64,000 nt of DNA from Sipunculus nudus (Eukaryota > Annelida > Sipuncula > Golfingiida > Sipunculidae), in the NCBI GenBank assembly GCA_026874595.1, contig CM049313.1, positions 60,556,659-60,620,658 on the forward strand, in the 5' to 3' direction. The notes below the pieces were generated by a model. The model was not told where the DNA came from, ran no database searches, and saw only the letters and a list, made by a program, of their open reading frames with translations. Made by a program: the position numbers and the translations under genes. Every line of letters starts with the position of its first letter. The stretch's first letter is position 1. Positions 21,500-33,864 of this stretch are shown piece by piece.

Positions 21500-23506
21500 C
21501 TGATGAAAATAAATCAAATAGATAAAAAAATTGGATGGTTAATATTTTTTAAGGCAATGATATTATCTTTTTGTAAGAACGCTTGCGAAATAGAATGATA
21601 AAGATGGTGTTTGGGTGTATGATCAGTCATTCCCACAGACGCAAGATGGCGCTCGAAAACAAGCCGTTTTGCAAAAAAAAAGATGATTTACATTAAAAAG
21701 ATGATTTACATTAAATAAAAAGACATGAAAAATTTATATCAGTTTGATCGACTTTAGAGGATCTGTCTGTTAGTGATTTGGGCGTTAAAAATACTTTTCT
21801 CGACCTTTACCATTTAATAAAGCTGAAATCTAGTATTCGAACAACTTTCACCTATCAATAATGTAGCGATCAGGGAAAATGCAAGAACACAAATGTATAA
21901 GATAATTCTGTTCTAAGTTTAAAATTGATACAAAAAAAAAAACAGTAAATAGTTTTATGCATATCTCAGTCAGGAGCCCTCCGAACCATTTCAAAATCAG
22001 TGCATTTCTAAAGTTTGTCTGTACTGAGGTAGGATTAGAATATACCAAAGTCACGGACTACATTATTTTCATATCGAGATATTTCTTGAATGGCAGTCAC
22101 CCAATACATCAACATTGTTTACTTCTGGTTAGCAATCGACGTTGTCGACAATGAATTAGTAAGCCTCTGAAACAAAATGTACGGATCCAGGAGTGACTGA
22201 TACGACCAGGCTCAGTGGGCCGTCAACACTCTTCACTGTCCTGTCAGAAGTAATGCTACGGTCACAAATCACTAAATGCCGCCTGCCGGCGTGGTAACTG
22301 CCAGTTTTCACTAAAATTCGTCAGGTGGCAGCTCGGTGGCAGGCACAATCGGCAGGCGGCAGTCGGCATTTTAGACGCCGCTAGGACGCCGCTGAAATTT
22401 TAAGAAAAAGTTAAAATTCTGTCTGCCACCGGCCGATTTTTTCCAATTATGCCAGTCGTCAGGTCGCCGGTCGGGCGCATTTCAAAGTCGCGCGGTGGCT
22501 ATCAAGCGGCAGGCGGGCAGCAGCGCGATTTTTTTTCGGCCAGCGATCGGTAGGATCTAACTGCCCCTCGGTAGCATCCGGCCTGCTGCCGTTATGCTAC
22601 CGACATGCCACCGTACGATTTCAAAATACCTGCCGGCGGCAGGGCGGAGATTGAAAGGCAGCTGGGAGGCGGCTGTCGGTGTTGGTAGGTGGCAGGTGAC
22701 TCCCGGACCACTGAATAAAAATCCGAGGCCATCCACCATACAACAAACTCGCTTTGGGGCTGGCCCCTTGTTCTTTCCCTTGCCTTTAGGGGGCATCTTG
22801 TTGGAAGGAAATGGTTGATAATAATGGTTGATGGAAAATGGTTGATAATAAATGGTTGATGGTACACTTTGTAGTGATACCATGCCATGTCCGTTACACC
22901 GCTCAGGCAATAACTAGGGTTTTTACGCCGCAGTTTTGCCTCTTCGGGTACCCCCCTCTTTGCACTGAGGTCGCCAGAATTGACACGCCAGCCAGCCAGG
23001 TCCGGCCCGCCCTCGCTGACCGTCCACCACCGGGGAATCCCCCAGTTATTCCCGGGAGCCTGACCCTAGCAACCAGCCAGTAATGTCCGAGCGTCATCGG
23101 CCTACCCCTGGACTACCGTAAGTCCTGCCTTGAGCCTTGTCCCTTTCGACCAGGTACAGTTTTCGTTCGATCGGAGCCTTCTCGGGAGCCTTCACTGGTG
23201 CTTGTGCCATCATGCTTGAGCCTTGTCCCTGCTGGTCCTAACCAGACCCCCGGTTTTTACGTCTCGGAGCCTTGTCCCTGATCCTTTCGGGATCCCCTCA
23301 ACTTTTATCCACCAAACGGCTGGCTCTACAGGGCCTGGTTCCATACTACCGGCAACAGGCTGGCCTACTCTTCTATCGAAAAACAGTATGGGGTCTTTTA
23401 CGTGGCCGTCCCCTTCTGGACACGGGACCGCCATTTTACGTCCTCATCCGATGGACGGCCCGTATTTTACTTTTGCAGTCGGGCGCTGCAGAGCTCCGGA
23501 GCCTTT

Positions 23507-24106
23507 CTACCCCTCCCCCACTTTCTCTAGTGGGGTGATGATACTGGGGATCCGCTTACCACTGATCTTTTGCCAGTCGAGCCACATTTTGAGGTCTTTA
23601 TAGAACTTCTCTTGCTTCACCTTTTCGACATAGCCTTTGCTCAACCTTAGAATGTGATCTTTCACATATTCTATTTCTGCCTTCTCGTGAAGCACAGATA
23701 CTCGGGTTCGAGGCGGGAGTCTCAAGGCCGTCCTTAAGGCTCTGTTTTGAAGCCGTTGAAGTGTCTTAATGTGGTGCTCTTTGGCTGAGATCAGGGTTAT
23801 GCAGCCGTACATCATAACCGGTCTGATCCAGGCTTTATAAAGATATATCAAACTTTGGGTTGACATGCCACCTGTCCCTGCTTTTAGCACTCTTAAGCAG
23901 TTTAGTCTCGCTTTGACCCTCTGTTCGATATCCTTTATATGAGCCGTCCATGTGAGTCTCTTATCAACCGGCAGCCCCAGAAATTTTATCTGGTCTGTGA
24001 ATTGAATTGGTTCCCCGGCCAATTTCAGTTCTGGCGCTTTGCCGGCCTTACTGCCTACTGAACTTGCAAGCCTGCGTTTTTGTCGCGTTGACTCCTACCC
24101 GCCATT
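23507..24106 (-). pseudogene. 3' end of a jockey-like non-LTR retrotransposon, copy 2
   Basis: Same 3' segment without the 5-bp insertion, so the frame extends upstream through FTDQIKFLGLPVDKRLTW. Truncated at the catt junction. Confidence 0.8.
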
Positions 24107-24317
24107 AAATTATATTTTTATTTATTTGTACATAGAACTATAATAAAATACACATCTCCTGATGACCGAACCAAAGAGACTCCATGGTCTAATTTGAAGC
24201 GTGTGTTGATTTTAACATCATCTTTTTTTTACTCTGAAAATATTTCCTGACTTAACTCTGACTTAGTTTGTTTTCAATGATAAATCATTACGCAAATTCT
24301 GAATTTGTTCTGAAAAA

Positions 24318-25107
24318 AAAAGACAACCACTGTTCATGGCCTTCATAAACCTAGCGAAGGCGATCGCTTTGGTGAGTAGGGATGGCTTCTTCAAGATTCT
24401 CCCTAAGATCGGATGTCCATCCAAGCTGCTCCTGCTATGACGACATGAAAGGTACTGTAGTCTATGCCAGCGTGACATCGATAGCCATCAAAATCCTGCT
24501 CGGCATCTTCTTCGCTGTCCTGCAAAGATATCAACCTCCGAACCCGGTCAAACGCGAACCTCGTCAACCGCTCCGGGCTATAAGCAAAGTCAAGTTTCAA
24601 CTGAAGTGTGTGCGGAACCTCCTCCTTGCAGACGATGCAGCAGTTACAACCCATTCTGCTGAAGACCTGCAGAAGTTCATGTCCTAATTCAGTGCAGCCT
24701 GTCAGGCCTTTGGACTCAAAATCTGCCTGAAGAATACGCAAGTGTTGGGACAGGATGTGGACACTCCACCGTACATCAGATAAAGTGCACGACTTCGTCT
24801 GCCTGGGCTCAACGAGCTCTGACTCCCAATTGAGATTGAGCATAAGAAGCGTATTGGCATGGCGGCCACCACCATGTCCAGCCTGACCAAGAGTGTGTGG
24901 AACAATAGCAAGCTGACAGAACACACAAAGATCAAGATCTACAGAGCCTGTGTTGATATCATCTTGCTGAATGGCAGGGAAGCCTAGTAACTATGCCCCC
25001 GGCAGTAGCACCAGCTGAATGCCTTCCACATGCGCTGTCTCCGCTGGACATCCGCTTGCAGGATAAAGTGCCAAACTCTGCTGTCATGAGGAGAGTTGAA
25101 ATCCCCA
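24318..25107 (+). pseudogene. decayed LINE reverse-transcriptase fragment, copy 3
   Basis: Same fragment, shifted by 8123 bp from copy 2. It shares all inactivating lesions, so the element was already dead before the unit was amplified. Confidence 0.75.
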
Positions 25108-25310
25108 TGTACGCCATGCCTCCAGATTGTTCCTTCCGAGGCATTGGCATCCAAGTTTTTTTGGTTCGATGCTCATGGACTTCAGGTCTGTCTTGCAGAC
25201 ATCTTTGTAGCGGAGTTGGGTCTACCTGTTGGGCGAGTTCCCTGTACCAGTTCACCGTAAAGGAGATCTTTGGGGATGCGATCTTCACCCATTCTCACGA
25301 CGTGTCCGAG
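25108..25310 (-). pseudogene. inverted C-terminal piece of the LINE RT, copy 3
   Basis: Identical arrangement to 16985-17187, shifted by 8123 bp. Confidence 0.75.
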
Positions 25311-26184
25311 CGTGTTGTTTTAGTATGGCTACGCTCTTTACAAAGCGCTTTACCTATAGGCCTACTACCTATATCGTAAGCGCTGTTTGTTATGACCTCG
25401 TATCCTGAATTGCTACACCAGAGGGGGGCACTGTATTTTTATCCAATCAGATGAAACCTTGTGCTGGAAGACACAGCCAAGCGAGGAATACACGGAGCCA
25501 ATGTTGTTCATTTCGTTTTGAGTGACAGCTCATCGCCCCGGTAACCGTCTGAACAGGCCACAGGCTCAGAGAGAATTGCCCCAGACGTGGTTTGCTAAGG
25601 GTCTTGCGCACATAGAATGCCCGGCCGGTGAGCTGTAATTCAAACGAAACGTAACAACAAAGGCTGCGTGCACACCTCGCTGGCTGTTTTAGTTCTGCAG
25701 ACAACAGATACATGGCTACGTCAACACAGTCATAATATCATAATCGAATGGTCGATGATGCGAGAATATAGAGGGAGCAATTAAAATTCGACCGTAAACT
25801 GTCTTCAAGCGGCGCTTGAAGCGCAGCTATGGTCGGATGCAGGATGCCTGTCGAATGTTTGTTTATTGGCATCTGGTTGGCTGCTTGTCACATCATACGC
25901 ACGTTTTTTTTTCAGCGGACAACGAACCGCCAGATGGTGACTAAATATATCATAAACGGTCAAAGCTGGCAGCGTGAAAATCAGTGCAAGATTTCCGCAG
26001 GTTCGGGAGCGTAGGTATATAATTATGTACTCAGAATACATTTCAAACTTATAAAGCGAAATCAAGAGCAGCATGTACTCATGTTTGGGCGCTATTCCTC
26101 ACCTTAAAGCGTGTCTGCGATTTTATTCCATTTTTGTGAAGTCCCTTTTAAACTATTTACTGGCCAGAAGGCCACTCAAGCTTA

Positions 26185-26527
26185 TTTTAATGCTAACTTA
26201 ACTACGTATATGTAAATCTGCAGAAATCTGTTCCGGACAACGTGACAGGGCAGTATAACACGCTTCCTTTCATTTTATATCCTGGAGTCAACCAGGCCCG
26301 GTGACTACTGCACCTGCGGGTCCTGGGTGCGTAATCGTCCCCCCGAAAGGCGCACTCGTTTGTGATTGAAACACGGCCGTTGGTCACGGCCTTCCCATTA
26401 AACCTGCAGAGCGCTCACCCTTGGTAGGGGCCGACCGTGAAAAATCTCACCACCTTGGCTGAGATTCGAACTCACGATCTCCCGGCTTTGAGTCATGTGC
26501 TCTACCCCTGATCCACAGAAGCCGGTC
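26185..26527 (-). repeat. tRNA-derived SINE with 16-bp TSD, copy 3
   Basis: Same insertion carried in unit copy 3, with TSDs at 26169-26184 and 26528-26543. Confidence 0.8.
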
Positions 26528-27195
26528 AGGCCACTCAAGCTTACCTGAGATAATTTGCGGGTATATTTTTTAAGTGTTCAAGATTTCTTTGAATATGATG
26601 AAAGCTGAGGAAGATATAATCTTTCATGAAACATTTTAGTGTGTAAGCATTTTAGTTTCAGAAAGTTAAAATTAAACTGAACAGGAAAGAGTTGATAAAT
26701 GACAGGCTTACTTGCATAAATATTGTATCTAGATGACACAGGTGAGGAAGCTCCATTGATTGGAAGCGACATCTATAATCCAGGCCCGGAACCAAAAGGA
26801 ACCAGGATAGATCAAATTATAAGCAACTGAAAAACGTAGTTCGAGACCACTTATGAGGTACATGAAATCAATACATTTCCAAACAAATGAACACAAGCAT
26901 ACAATAGCCAAAAAATAATTAGTTTATCCTGTATTCATAATGCATATATAGTGTATGTAGAACGAGACTAACATCTCTACCAACAAGCAGATATGTTTAG
27001 TGAGTTGGATTTGGCGGTAATATATCACAATTTTTATATCTTTGCTTTCCATCTCTACCTTATGCTGAAAGACCACATATAGGTCGGGTTCCATGACTTA
27101 TTTAATTTCAATTTCCTTTTTTAGCTTTGTCAGGCTCAGAATGGAACAGTTGGGATGATATTTCCCTTTTTTTAATGTGTCCATGTTATTATCAG

Positions 27196-27488
27196 TTACC
27201 TGAAACTGAGGCCCAGGACATTGTGCGATACACAGGCAGCGAGATAACCACCAGCACTAGTTCATGCAACAACGCCAACAATACGATCACTGACGCCACC
27301 TGTGAACGTAAGTTTAATGCAGTTGTTCACAAAACAGCTAAAAACAAAGGAATTTGCACATTACAATCCTGATGCAGTGGTTATACACTGCATTCGTTCC
27401 AGATTTCTTCAAGATTCTCTGGGTTACATCACCAGGGCTACAGGGTTCGTACAGAGCAAATAATTGTAATCAGACCAATGGCATCGAG
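27196..27488 (+). other. candidate exon pair, unit copy 3
   Basis: Exons 27196-27307 and 27403-27488, same splice signals and frame as in copies 1 and 2. Confidence 0.3.
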
Positions 27489-29226
27489 GTATGCATTGTG
27501 AATCCAACTCGGCTTTTAAAACTGCGACACCCCGCTCTCTTTGGTCTGATTCTTGATCCTACAAAACTTGCCATACCAAGCAGCGGTTAATACGAAGAAG
27601 ATCTATAACGACAGTGTATAAATGCTGCGTGAGGAGTCGAGTTGAACATGCGTATGACCAAATGTTCCATGTTCTCAGGGTTCTGCAACATGTTTCTAAA
27701 CATAACACATTTTCTTTATTCATGAAAAATTGTGCACGGCATCCGGTTAATCCTCGGGTAAAACCCAATAGAATCGCAGGATCGAAGATTACAGTTCTGA
27801 AGAGGACAAGCGATATCAAATCTTGTGTGAAGATCGATGGCCACTTCGAATAGATAAGCAAAACCTCAGTTGTTTCTAACATTTATTGCATATGTGTCGG
27901 TCGTATTTCAAGAAGACATGGAAGCAACATTTCCATGTGTACTGCCAGTTTTATCAGAGTCACAGAGCTATTATTAACCCCCATGTCATGTGCTGGGAAT
28001 CGGCTAGACCAAGATGCCTCTGTATATATTACAGAGCCACAACTGCGACACTCACCTGCGACACTCACCTTTGCACTCGGTGACCCTATTACGTCCATAG
28101 TTTAATATAAGGAAATGAATTACCAAGATGCATTAGTGTTACATTTAGATCGATCCTGTAAAAATTTTTCTCTGCTGAGGGAAAAACCGTGATTTCTCGC
28201 AATTTGCATATAACCCGGAAAACATTCAAGTAACCTGCCATTGCATTGGAAGGTCAGAAATGACTTATAATCATAATCAAGACGCGCATTATAGTCGAGT
28301 TGAGACATATATATTATTCCATAGCGAACCTATGAATTGTCTAGAGTACAAGGTTTGTTTTGATGGACTTGTAATGGTAGGGGTCAAATGATACTTTTGA
28401 GGTGGGTTGTCTTCACGACGACCTTGGGCAATTTTTGTAATATACAAATTAGGGCCGCCATTGACGAAAATTCTAAATCTTCAATAGCTCCAGAACTAAA
28501 CTTGAAACTTGTCCAAAAATTATGTCTAGACCAAGGTTTATATGGTCAAAGATTGGAAAGAAACTACTTACAACGGTTTAGCTCGTATTTAATATGCAAA
28601 TTAAAGCCACCATTGTTGAAAATTCTATTTTTTTTAATTTATTAAGAACTCGCCCTGAAATTGGTCAAACATCATGCCTAGACCTAGGTTTTAATGGTCA
28701 AAGTTTCGAATGAAACCATGTTAACAAATGTTTATTCCGTGCTTAACATTTAACAAGCTAATTATGGTCCCCATTGATGAAGTCCTGTTTCTCCAATATT
28801 TCAGCTGGAAACCATATTGTAACTGTCGAATATGATATCCTAGGTTTTCACGGATAAGATTGTATGAAGACCACCGTGTCTTCTGCACCTTTGTGTGTAG
28901 CTGCACGTAACGCGGTTCGATCCTAGATCTCAAAACAAAGGTTGTTTTGGGAGTCTTGTTCCTGGCATGCGACAAACGTGACCTGCCCATCGAACCTGAG
29001 GTCGATGCAGATGGTGTAGATTGATGGGAGGCTGGCACGTGTTAGGACCTCAGTGCCTGGAATAAACAGAAGAAACAGAAGAAGAGGAAGAGATCAAAAC
29101 ACACTTTTGCTTACCAATGTCTAGAATTCATCAGGCAGTTCTGTAAATAAATGTTTGTGTCCTGAAGCCATACATATTGCTCCTTTTACTTAATCGGTGT
29201 TCCGTTTCATAAATCTATTTTAAATA

Positions 29227-29385
29227 CAGTATAACGTTTAAAATGCGACCATCAATGGGACCTCGGTGGTCGCATTTTCGAGGTGGTTATGTAAGTTAGG
29301 TTTAATATAAAGAGAAAAATAGAATCGAGACCGTCATTTTGAGGTGGTCGCTGAACCGAGGTGTTTGTTAGGCGAGGGTTTACTG
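29227..29385. mobile_element. 159-bp TA-flanked MITE, copy 3
   Basis: Same element in unit copy 3, with one private change (atcaatggg for accaatggg near 29251). Confidence 0.6.
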
Positions 29386-29487
29386 TATATATATATTATG
29401 GATATGATATTTCTGAAAAGCCATAGTGAAGCACAGACACACACATGTCCTACATGCCTTTCTTTTTCAGAATTATATGTAATTTAC

Positions 29488-29620
29488 CTGGATATAATCC
29501 GGCAGAAATGATCCGCAGAAGTTATGCTTCCGATCACGTGACCAACACCAAGATAGAACACCAAGACCGGCGGTTTTGACGTAATTCCAGATGACTGGTA
29601 CACGCGAGCAGGGACACCCT
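29488..29620 (-). pseudogene. antisense paralogue of esterase exon 2, copy 3
   Basis: Identical to the other two copies by eye. The frame is still open in all three copies. Confidence 0.8.
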
Positions 29621-31647
29621 CTGATGAAAATAAATCAAATAGATAAAAAAATTGGATGGTTAATATTTTTTAAGGCAATGATATTATCTTTTTGTAAGAA
29701 CGCTTGCGAAATAGAATGATAAAGATGGTGTTTGGGTGTATGATCAGTCATTCCCACAGACGCAAGATGGCGCTCGAAAACAAGCCGTTTTGCAAAAAAA
29801 AAGATGATTTACATTAAAAAGATGATTTACATTAAATAAAAAGACATGAAAAATTTATATCAGTTTGATCGACTTTAGAGGATCTGTCTGTTAGTGATTT
29901 GGGCGTTAAAAATACTTTTCTCGACCTTTACCATTTAATAAAGCTGAAATCTAGTATTCGAACAACTTTCACCTATCAATAATGTAGCGATCAGGGAAAA
30001 TGCAAGAACACAAATGTATAAGATAATTCTGTTCTAAGTTTAAAATTGATACAAAAAAAAAAAACAGTAAATAGTTTTATGCATATCTCAGTCAGGAGCC
30101 CTCCGAACCATTTCAAAATCAGTGCATTTCTAAAGTTTGTCTGTACTGAGGTAGGATTAGAATATACCAAAGTCACGGACTACATTATTTTCATATCGAG
30201 ATATTTCTTGAATGGCAGTCACCCAATACATCAACATTGTTTACTTCTGGTTAGCAATCGACGTTGTCGACAATGAATTAGTAAGCCTCTGAAACAAAAT
30301 GTACGGATCCAGGAGTGACTGATACGACCAGGCTCAGTGGGCCGTCAACACTCTTCACTGTCCTGTCAGAAGTAATGCTACGGTCACAAATCACTAAATG
30401 CCGCCTGCCGGCGTGGTAACTGCCAGTTTTCACTAAAATTCGTCAGGTGGCAGCTCGGTGGCAGGCACAATCGGCAGGCGGCAGTCGGCATTTTAGACGC
30501 CGCTAGGACGCCGCTGAAATTTTAAGAAAAAGTTAAAATTCTGTCTGCCACCGGCCGATTTTTTCCAATTATGCCAGTCGTCAGGTCGCCGGTCGGGCGC
30601 ATTTCAAAGTCGCGCGGTGGCTATCAAGCGGCAGGCGGGCAGCAGCGCGATTTTTTTTCGGCCAGCGATCGGTAGGATCTAACTGCCCCTCGGTAGCATC
30701 CGGCCTGCTGCCGTTATGCTACCGACATGCCACCGTACGATTTCAAAATACCTGCCGGCGGCAGGGCGGAGATTGAAAGGCAGCTGGGAGGCGGCTGTCG
30801 GTGTTGGTAGGTGGCAGGACGGCGATCTGCCGAGTGCAGACTCCCGGACCACTGAATAAAAATCCGAGGCCATCCACCATACAACAAACTCGCTTTGGGG
30901 CTGGCCCCTTGTTCTTTCCCTTGCCTTTAGGGGGCATCTTGTTGGAAGGAAATGGTTGATAATAATGGTTGATGGAAAATGGTTGATAATAAATGGTTGA
31001 TGGTACACTTTGTAGTGATACCATGCCATGTCCGTTACACCGCTCAGGCAATAACTAGGGTTTTTACGCCGCAGTTTTGCCTCTTCGGGTACCCCCCTCT
31101 TTGCACTGAGGTCGCCAGAATTGACACGCCAGCCAGCCAGGTCCGGCCCGCCCTCGCTGACCGTCCACCACCGGGGAATCCCCCAGTTATTCCCGGGAGC
31201 CTGACCCTAGCAACCAGCCAGTAATGTCCGAGCGTCATCGGCCTACCCCTGGACTACCGTAAGTCCTGCCTTGAGCCTTGTCCCTTTCGACCAGGTACAG
31301 TTTTCGTTCGATCGGAGCCTTCTCGGGAGCCTTCACTGGTGCTTGTGCCATCATGCTTGAGCCTTGTCCCTGCTGGTCCTAACCAGACCCCCGGTTTTTA
31401 CGTCTCGGAGCCTTGTCCCTGATCCTTTCGGGATCCCCTCAACTTTTATCCACCAAACGGCTGGCTCTACAGGGCCTGGTTCCATACTACCGGCAACAGG
31501 CTGGCCTACTCTTCTATCGAAAAACAGTATGGGGTCTTTTACGTGGCCGTCCCCTTCTGGACACGGGACCGCCATTTTACGTCCTCATCCGATGGACGGC
31601 CCGTATTTTACTTTTGCAGTCGGGCGCTGCAGAGCTCCGGAGCCTTT

Positions 31648-33340
31648 CTACCCCTCCCCCACTTTCTCTAGTGGGGTGATGATACTGGGGATCCGCTTAC
31701 CACTGATCTTTTGCCAGTCGAGCCACATTTTGAGGTCTTTATAGAACTTCTCTTGCTTCACCTTTTCGACATAGCCTTTGCTCAACCTTAGAATGTGATC
31801 TTTCACATATTCTATTTCTGCCTTCTCGTGAAGCACAGATACTCGGGTTCGAGGCGGGAGTCTCAAGGCCGTCCTTAAGGCTCTGTTTTGAAGCCGTTGA
31901 AGTGTCTTAATGTGGTGCTCTTTGGCTGAGATCAGGGTTATGCAGCCGTACATCATAACCGATCTGATCCAGGCTTTATAAAGATATATCAAACTTTGGG
32001 TTGACATGCCACCTGTCCCTGCTTTTAGCACTCTTAAGCAGTTTAGTCTCGCTTTGACCCTCTGTTCGATATCCTTTATATGAGCCGCCCATGTGAGTCT
32101 CTTATCAACCGGCAGCCCCAGAAATTTTATCTGGTCTGTGAATTGAATTGGTTCCCCGGCCAATTTCAGTTCTGGCGCTTTGCCGGCCTTACTGCCTACT
32201 GAACTTGCAAGCCTGCGTTTTTGTCGCGTTGACTCCTACCCGCCATTTGGCGCATCACGTGGTCACTTCGTCTAGACCTGCCTGTAGCTTGGATACTGCT
32301 CGTTTGCTATGTGTCCATAGCGCAGTATCGTCGCCCCCGTGCGGACTCCCCCTTTCTCGGACAGGCTAGGCATGTCGTTGACGTATATGACGTAGAGCAG
32401 CGGGCTGAGAGCTGAGCCCTGTGGTGTGCCAGCGGCGGGTTCGATCTCGTGCGACTTAGCGTCACCTACTCTGACCCATAGCTTCCTGTCTCTTAGGAAG
32501 GATGAGAGGATCCTCACGATGCGAGCCGGCAGTTTAGCCTGCGTTGCGATCTTGTACCTTAGACCATCCCGCCATACTGCGTCGAAGGCTTTCTCGACGT
32601 CTAGGAATACTCCTATAGTATCACAAGATCGCTGCAGGCATTGCCCTACTGCCTGTGTCAGCCTGAACAGTTGGTCATTCGTTGACCTGCCTTCTCAGAA
32701 CTCGCTCTGATTCGGGTTAAAGTACCCCGCTTTCTCCAGGTGTCCACTGACCCTGCCAGCCATTTTCCGTTCCAGCACTTTCCCTAAAATTGGCAGTAGG
32801 CTGATGGGTCTGTAGCTTTTCGGTAGCGAGTGATCTTTTCCCGGCTTCGGGATCATGATCACGCTAGCTCTTTTCCATGCCCTTGGGAAGTACCCCAGTT
32901 TTAGACAAGCATTGAACACTATCGTGAGCGCTTCCAGCCCTTCCTCCGGCAGTTTGATCAGTACTTCCCTGGTGAGGCCGTCCTCCTCCGGGGCTTTCCT
33001 GCTTTTGAGTTTTTTCAGCTTCCTGCTGACTTCCGCTTTTGAGATCGCTCTCAGTAACGGCTCATCCTCTGCTATTTGAGCATAACAGCTCTCCACCTTT
33101 GCCAGAGGTGAGTAAAACTCTTTTTTCCTTGCTTTACATACTGATCAACCTCCTCCTGTGTTCGGTCATCGAACTGGGGTCCCGTCGGGACCTGGTGTAT
33201 GTTCCGGAGCGTCTCCGCGAACAAGTCGGCCTTGTCCTTTTCCGTACTAGCCACCGATCCCATCGGGCCTATTAGGTCTGTCGTTCCGACCAATGGCTTG
33301 TTCAGCGAGCCCTTCAACTCAGTCAATCCTAACGGGTAAT
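31648..33340 (-). pseudogene. 5'-truncated, inactivated jockey-like non-LTR retrotransposon (the fuller copy)
   Basis: Minus strand, in order: linker ASTEKDKADLFAETLRNIHQ; RT fingers KAPEEDGLTREVL and ASVIMIPKPGKD then YRPISLLPILGK; a stop after NPNQSEF; LDVEKAFDAVWRDGL (catalytic Asp retained); GTPQGSALSPLLYVIYVND; a frameshift; the aspartate pair codons at 32328-32333 with the preceding aromatic residue lost; and the 3' segment shared with copies 1 and 2. There is no endonuclease domain and the text stops near 33340, typical 5' truncation. The stop and frameshifts make it dead. The tandem array breakpoint lies inside it at 32244-32247. Confidence 0.85.
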
Positions 33341-33493
33341 CAACTTGCATATGGCAATATTGGAAAAGCAAGAATTGATGAAGTTCACGTTGTAAAAGTT
33401 CACATTGTGTTGGGCAAGAAACGACGTCAAAAGCCTCATAAATATCGTAAATGTCGGTGGCCACAATATATCACTTGATCATACAGGCCCACG

Positions 33494-33739
33494 CCTGTGG
33501 GGGCGGTGGTGTAATGGTTAAGGTGCCGGGCTCATGATCAAGAGGTCGTGAGTTCGAATCCCGCTCAGACCCCAACCGTGCCAAGACCCTTAGGCAAGGT
33601 CCCAACCGCAAGTTGTGCCTCGATGATCTAGCGTCCCATCCAGGAGGAGTCTAACTCCTAAGTCGCTTCACGCTACAGAAACCGGGTTAAGCACCGGCCT
33701 GATGAGCTATTAGGCTCGGGTGTAAAAGCCCAGCAGACT
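33494..33739 (+). repeat. tRNA-derived SINE with 13-bp target-site duplication
   Basis: Head: ggtggtgtaatggttaagg (box A-like) and gagttcgaatccc (box B) within a tRNA-like 75 nt. The body contains a central acgctacagaaaccgggtta block and ends near cagcagact. Perfect direct repeats atacaggcccacg flank it at 33481-33493 and 33740-33752. The family differs from the SINE in the array. The central block resembles the conserved modules of broadly distributed invertebrate SINEs, but I cannot name it with certainty. Confidence 0.8.
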
Positions 33740-33780
33740 ATACAGGCCCACGTGTATGCATTTTTATAACATTGTTACAG

Positions 33781-33864
33781 CGACTGCTTTGGATATCTGA
33801 AACAAGAACGGGCAGCAGAAGAAGGACAAAAGGAAACAGACGACGGGCGGACGCCATCCAACAG
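33781..33864 (+). other. candidate orphan exon
   Basis: An 84-nt open segment between acceptor attgttacag and donor gtaaag reads DCFGYLKQERAAEEGQKETD in one frame, and a second frame is also open. There is no recognised family and no partner exon, so it may be chance. Confidence 0.2.

Larger units (their letters stand above)
15980..24102 (+). repeat. tandem segmental duplication, copy 2 (8123 bp)
   Basis: Second copy, beginning at the catt junction at 15980-15983, where jockey-like sequence abuts esterase-intron-like sequence. It contains the 710-bp segment absent from copy 1. Near 22696 it has lost about 20 bp that copies 1 and 3 keep (net minus 19). By eye only scattered substitutions separate it from copy 3. 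Confidence 0.95.
24103..32247 (+). repeat. tandem segmental duplication, copy 3 (about 8.14 kb)
   Basis: Third copy, starting at the catt junction at 24103-24106. At 32244-32247 the array ends and the jockey-like element runs on without a break, so this right edge shows the ancestral context. Private differences include a c-to-t change at 28907 that creates a stop in one plus-strand frame, and g-to-a at about 24528. Confidence 0.95.

Noticed and set aside
8543-32247. CRISPR-like or rDNA-like array
   Set aside because: Unit length, content (dead retroelements, SINE, MITE) and absence of rRNA or spacer-repeat structure exclude both.
33494-33570. tRNA gene on the plus strand
   Set aside because: Same reasoning: it is the head of a SINE with 13-bp TSDs.
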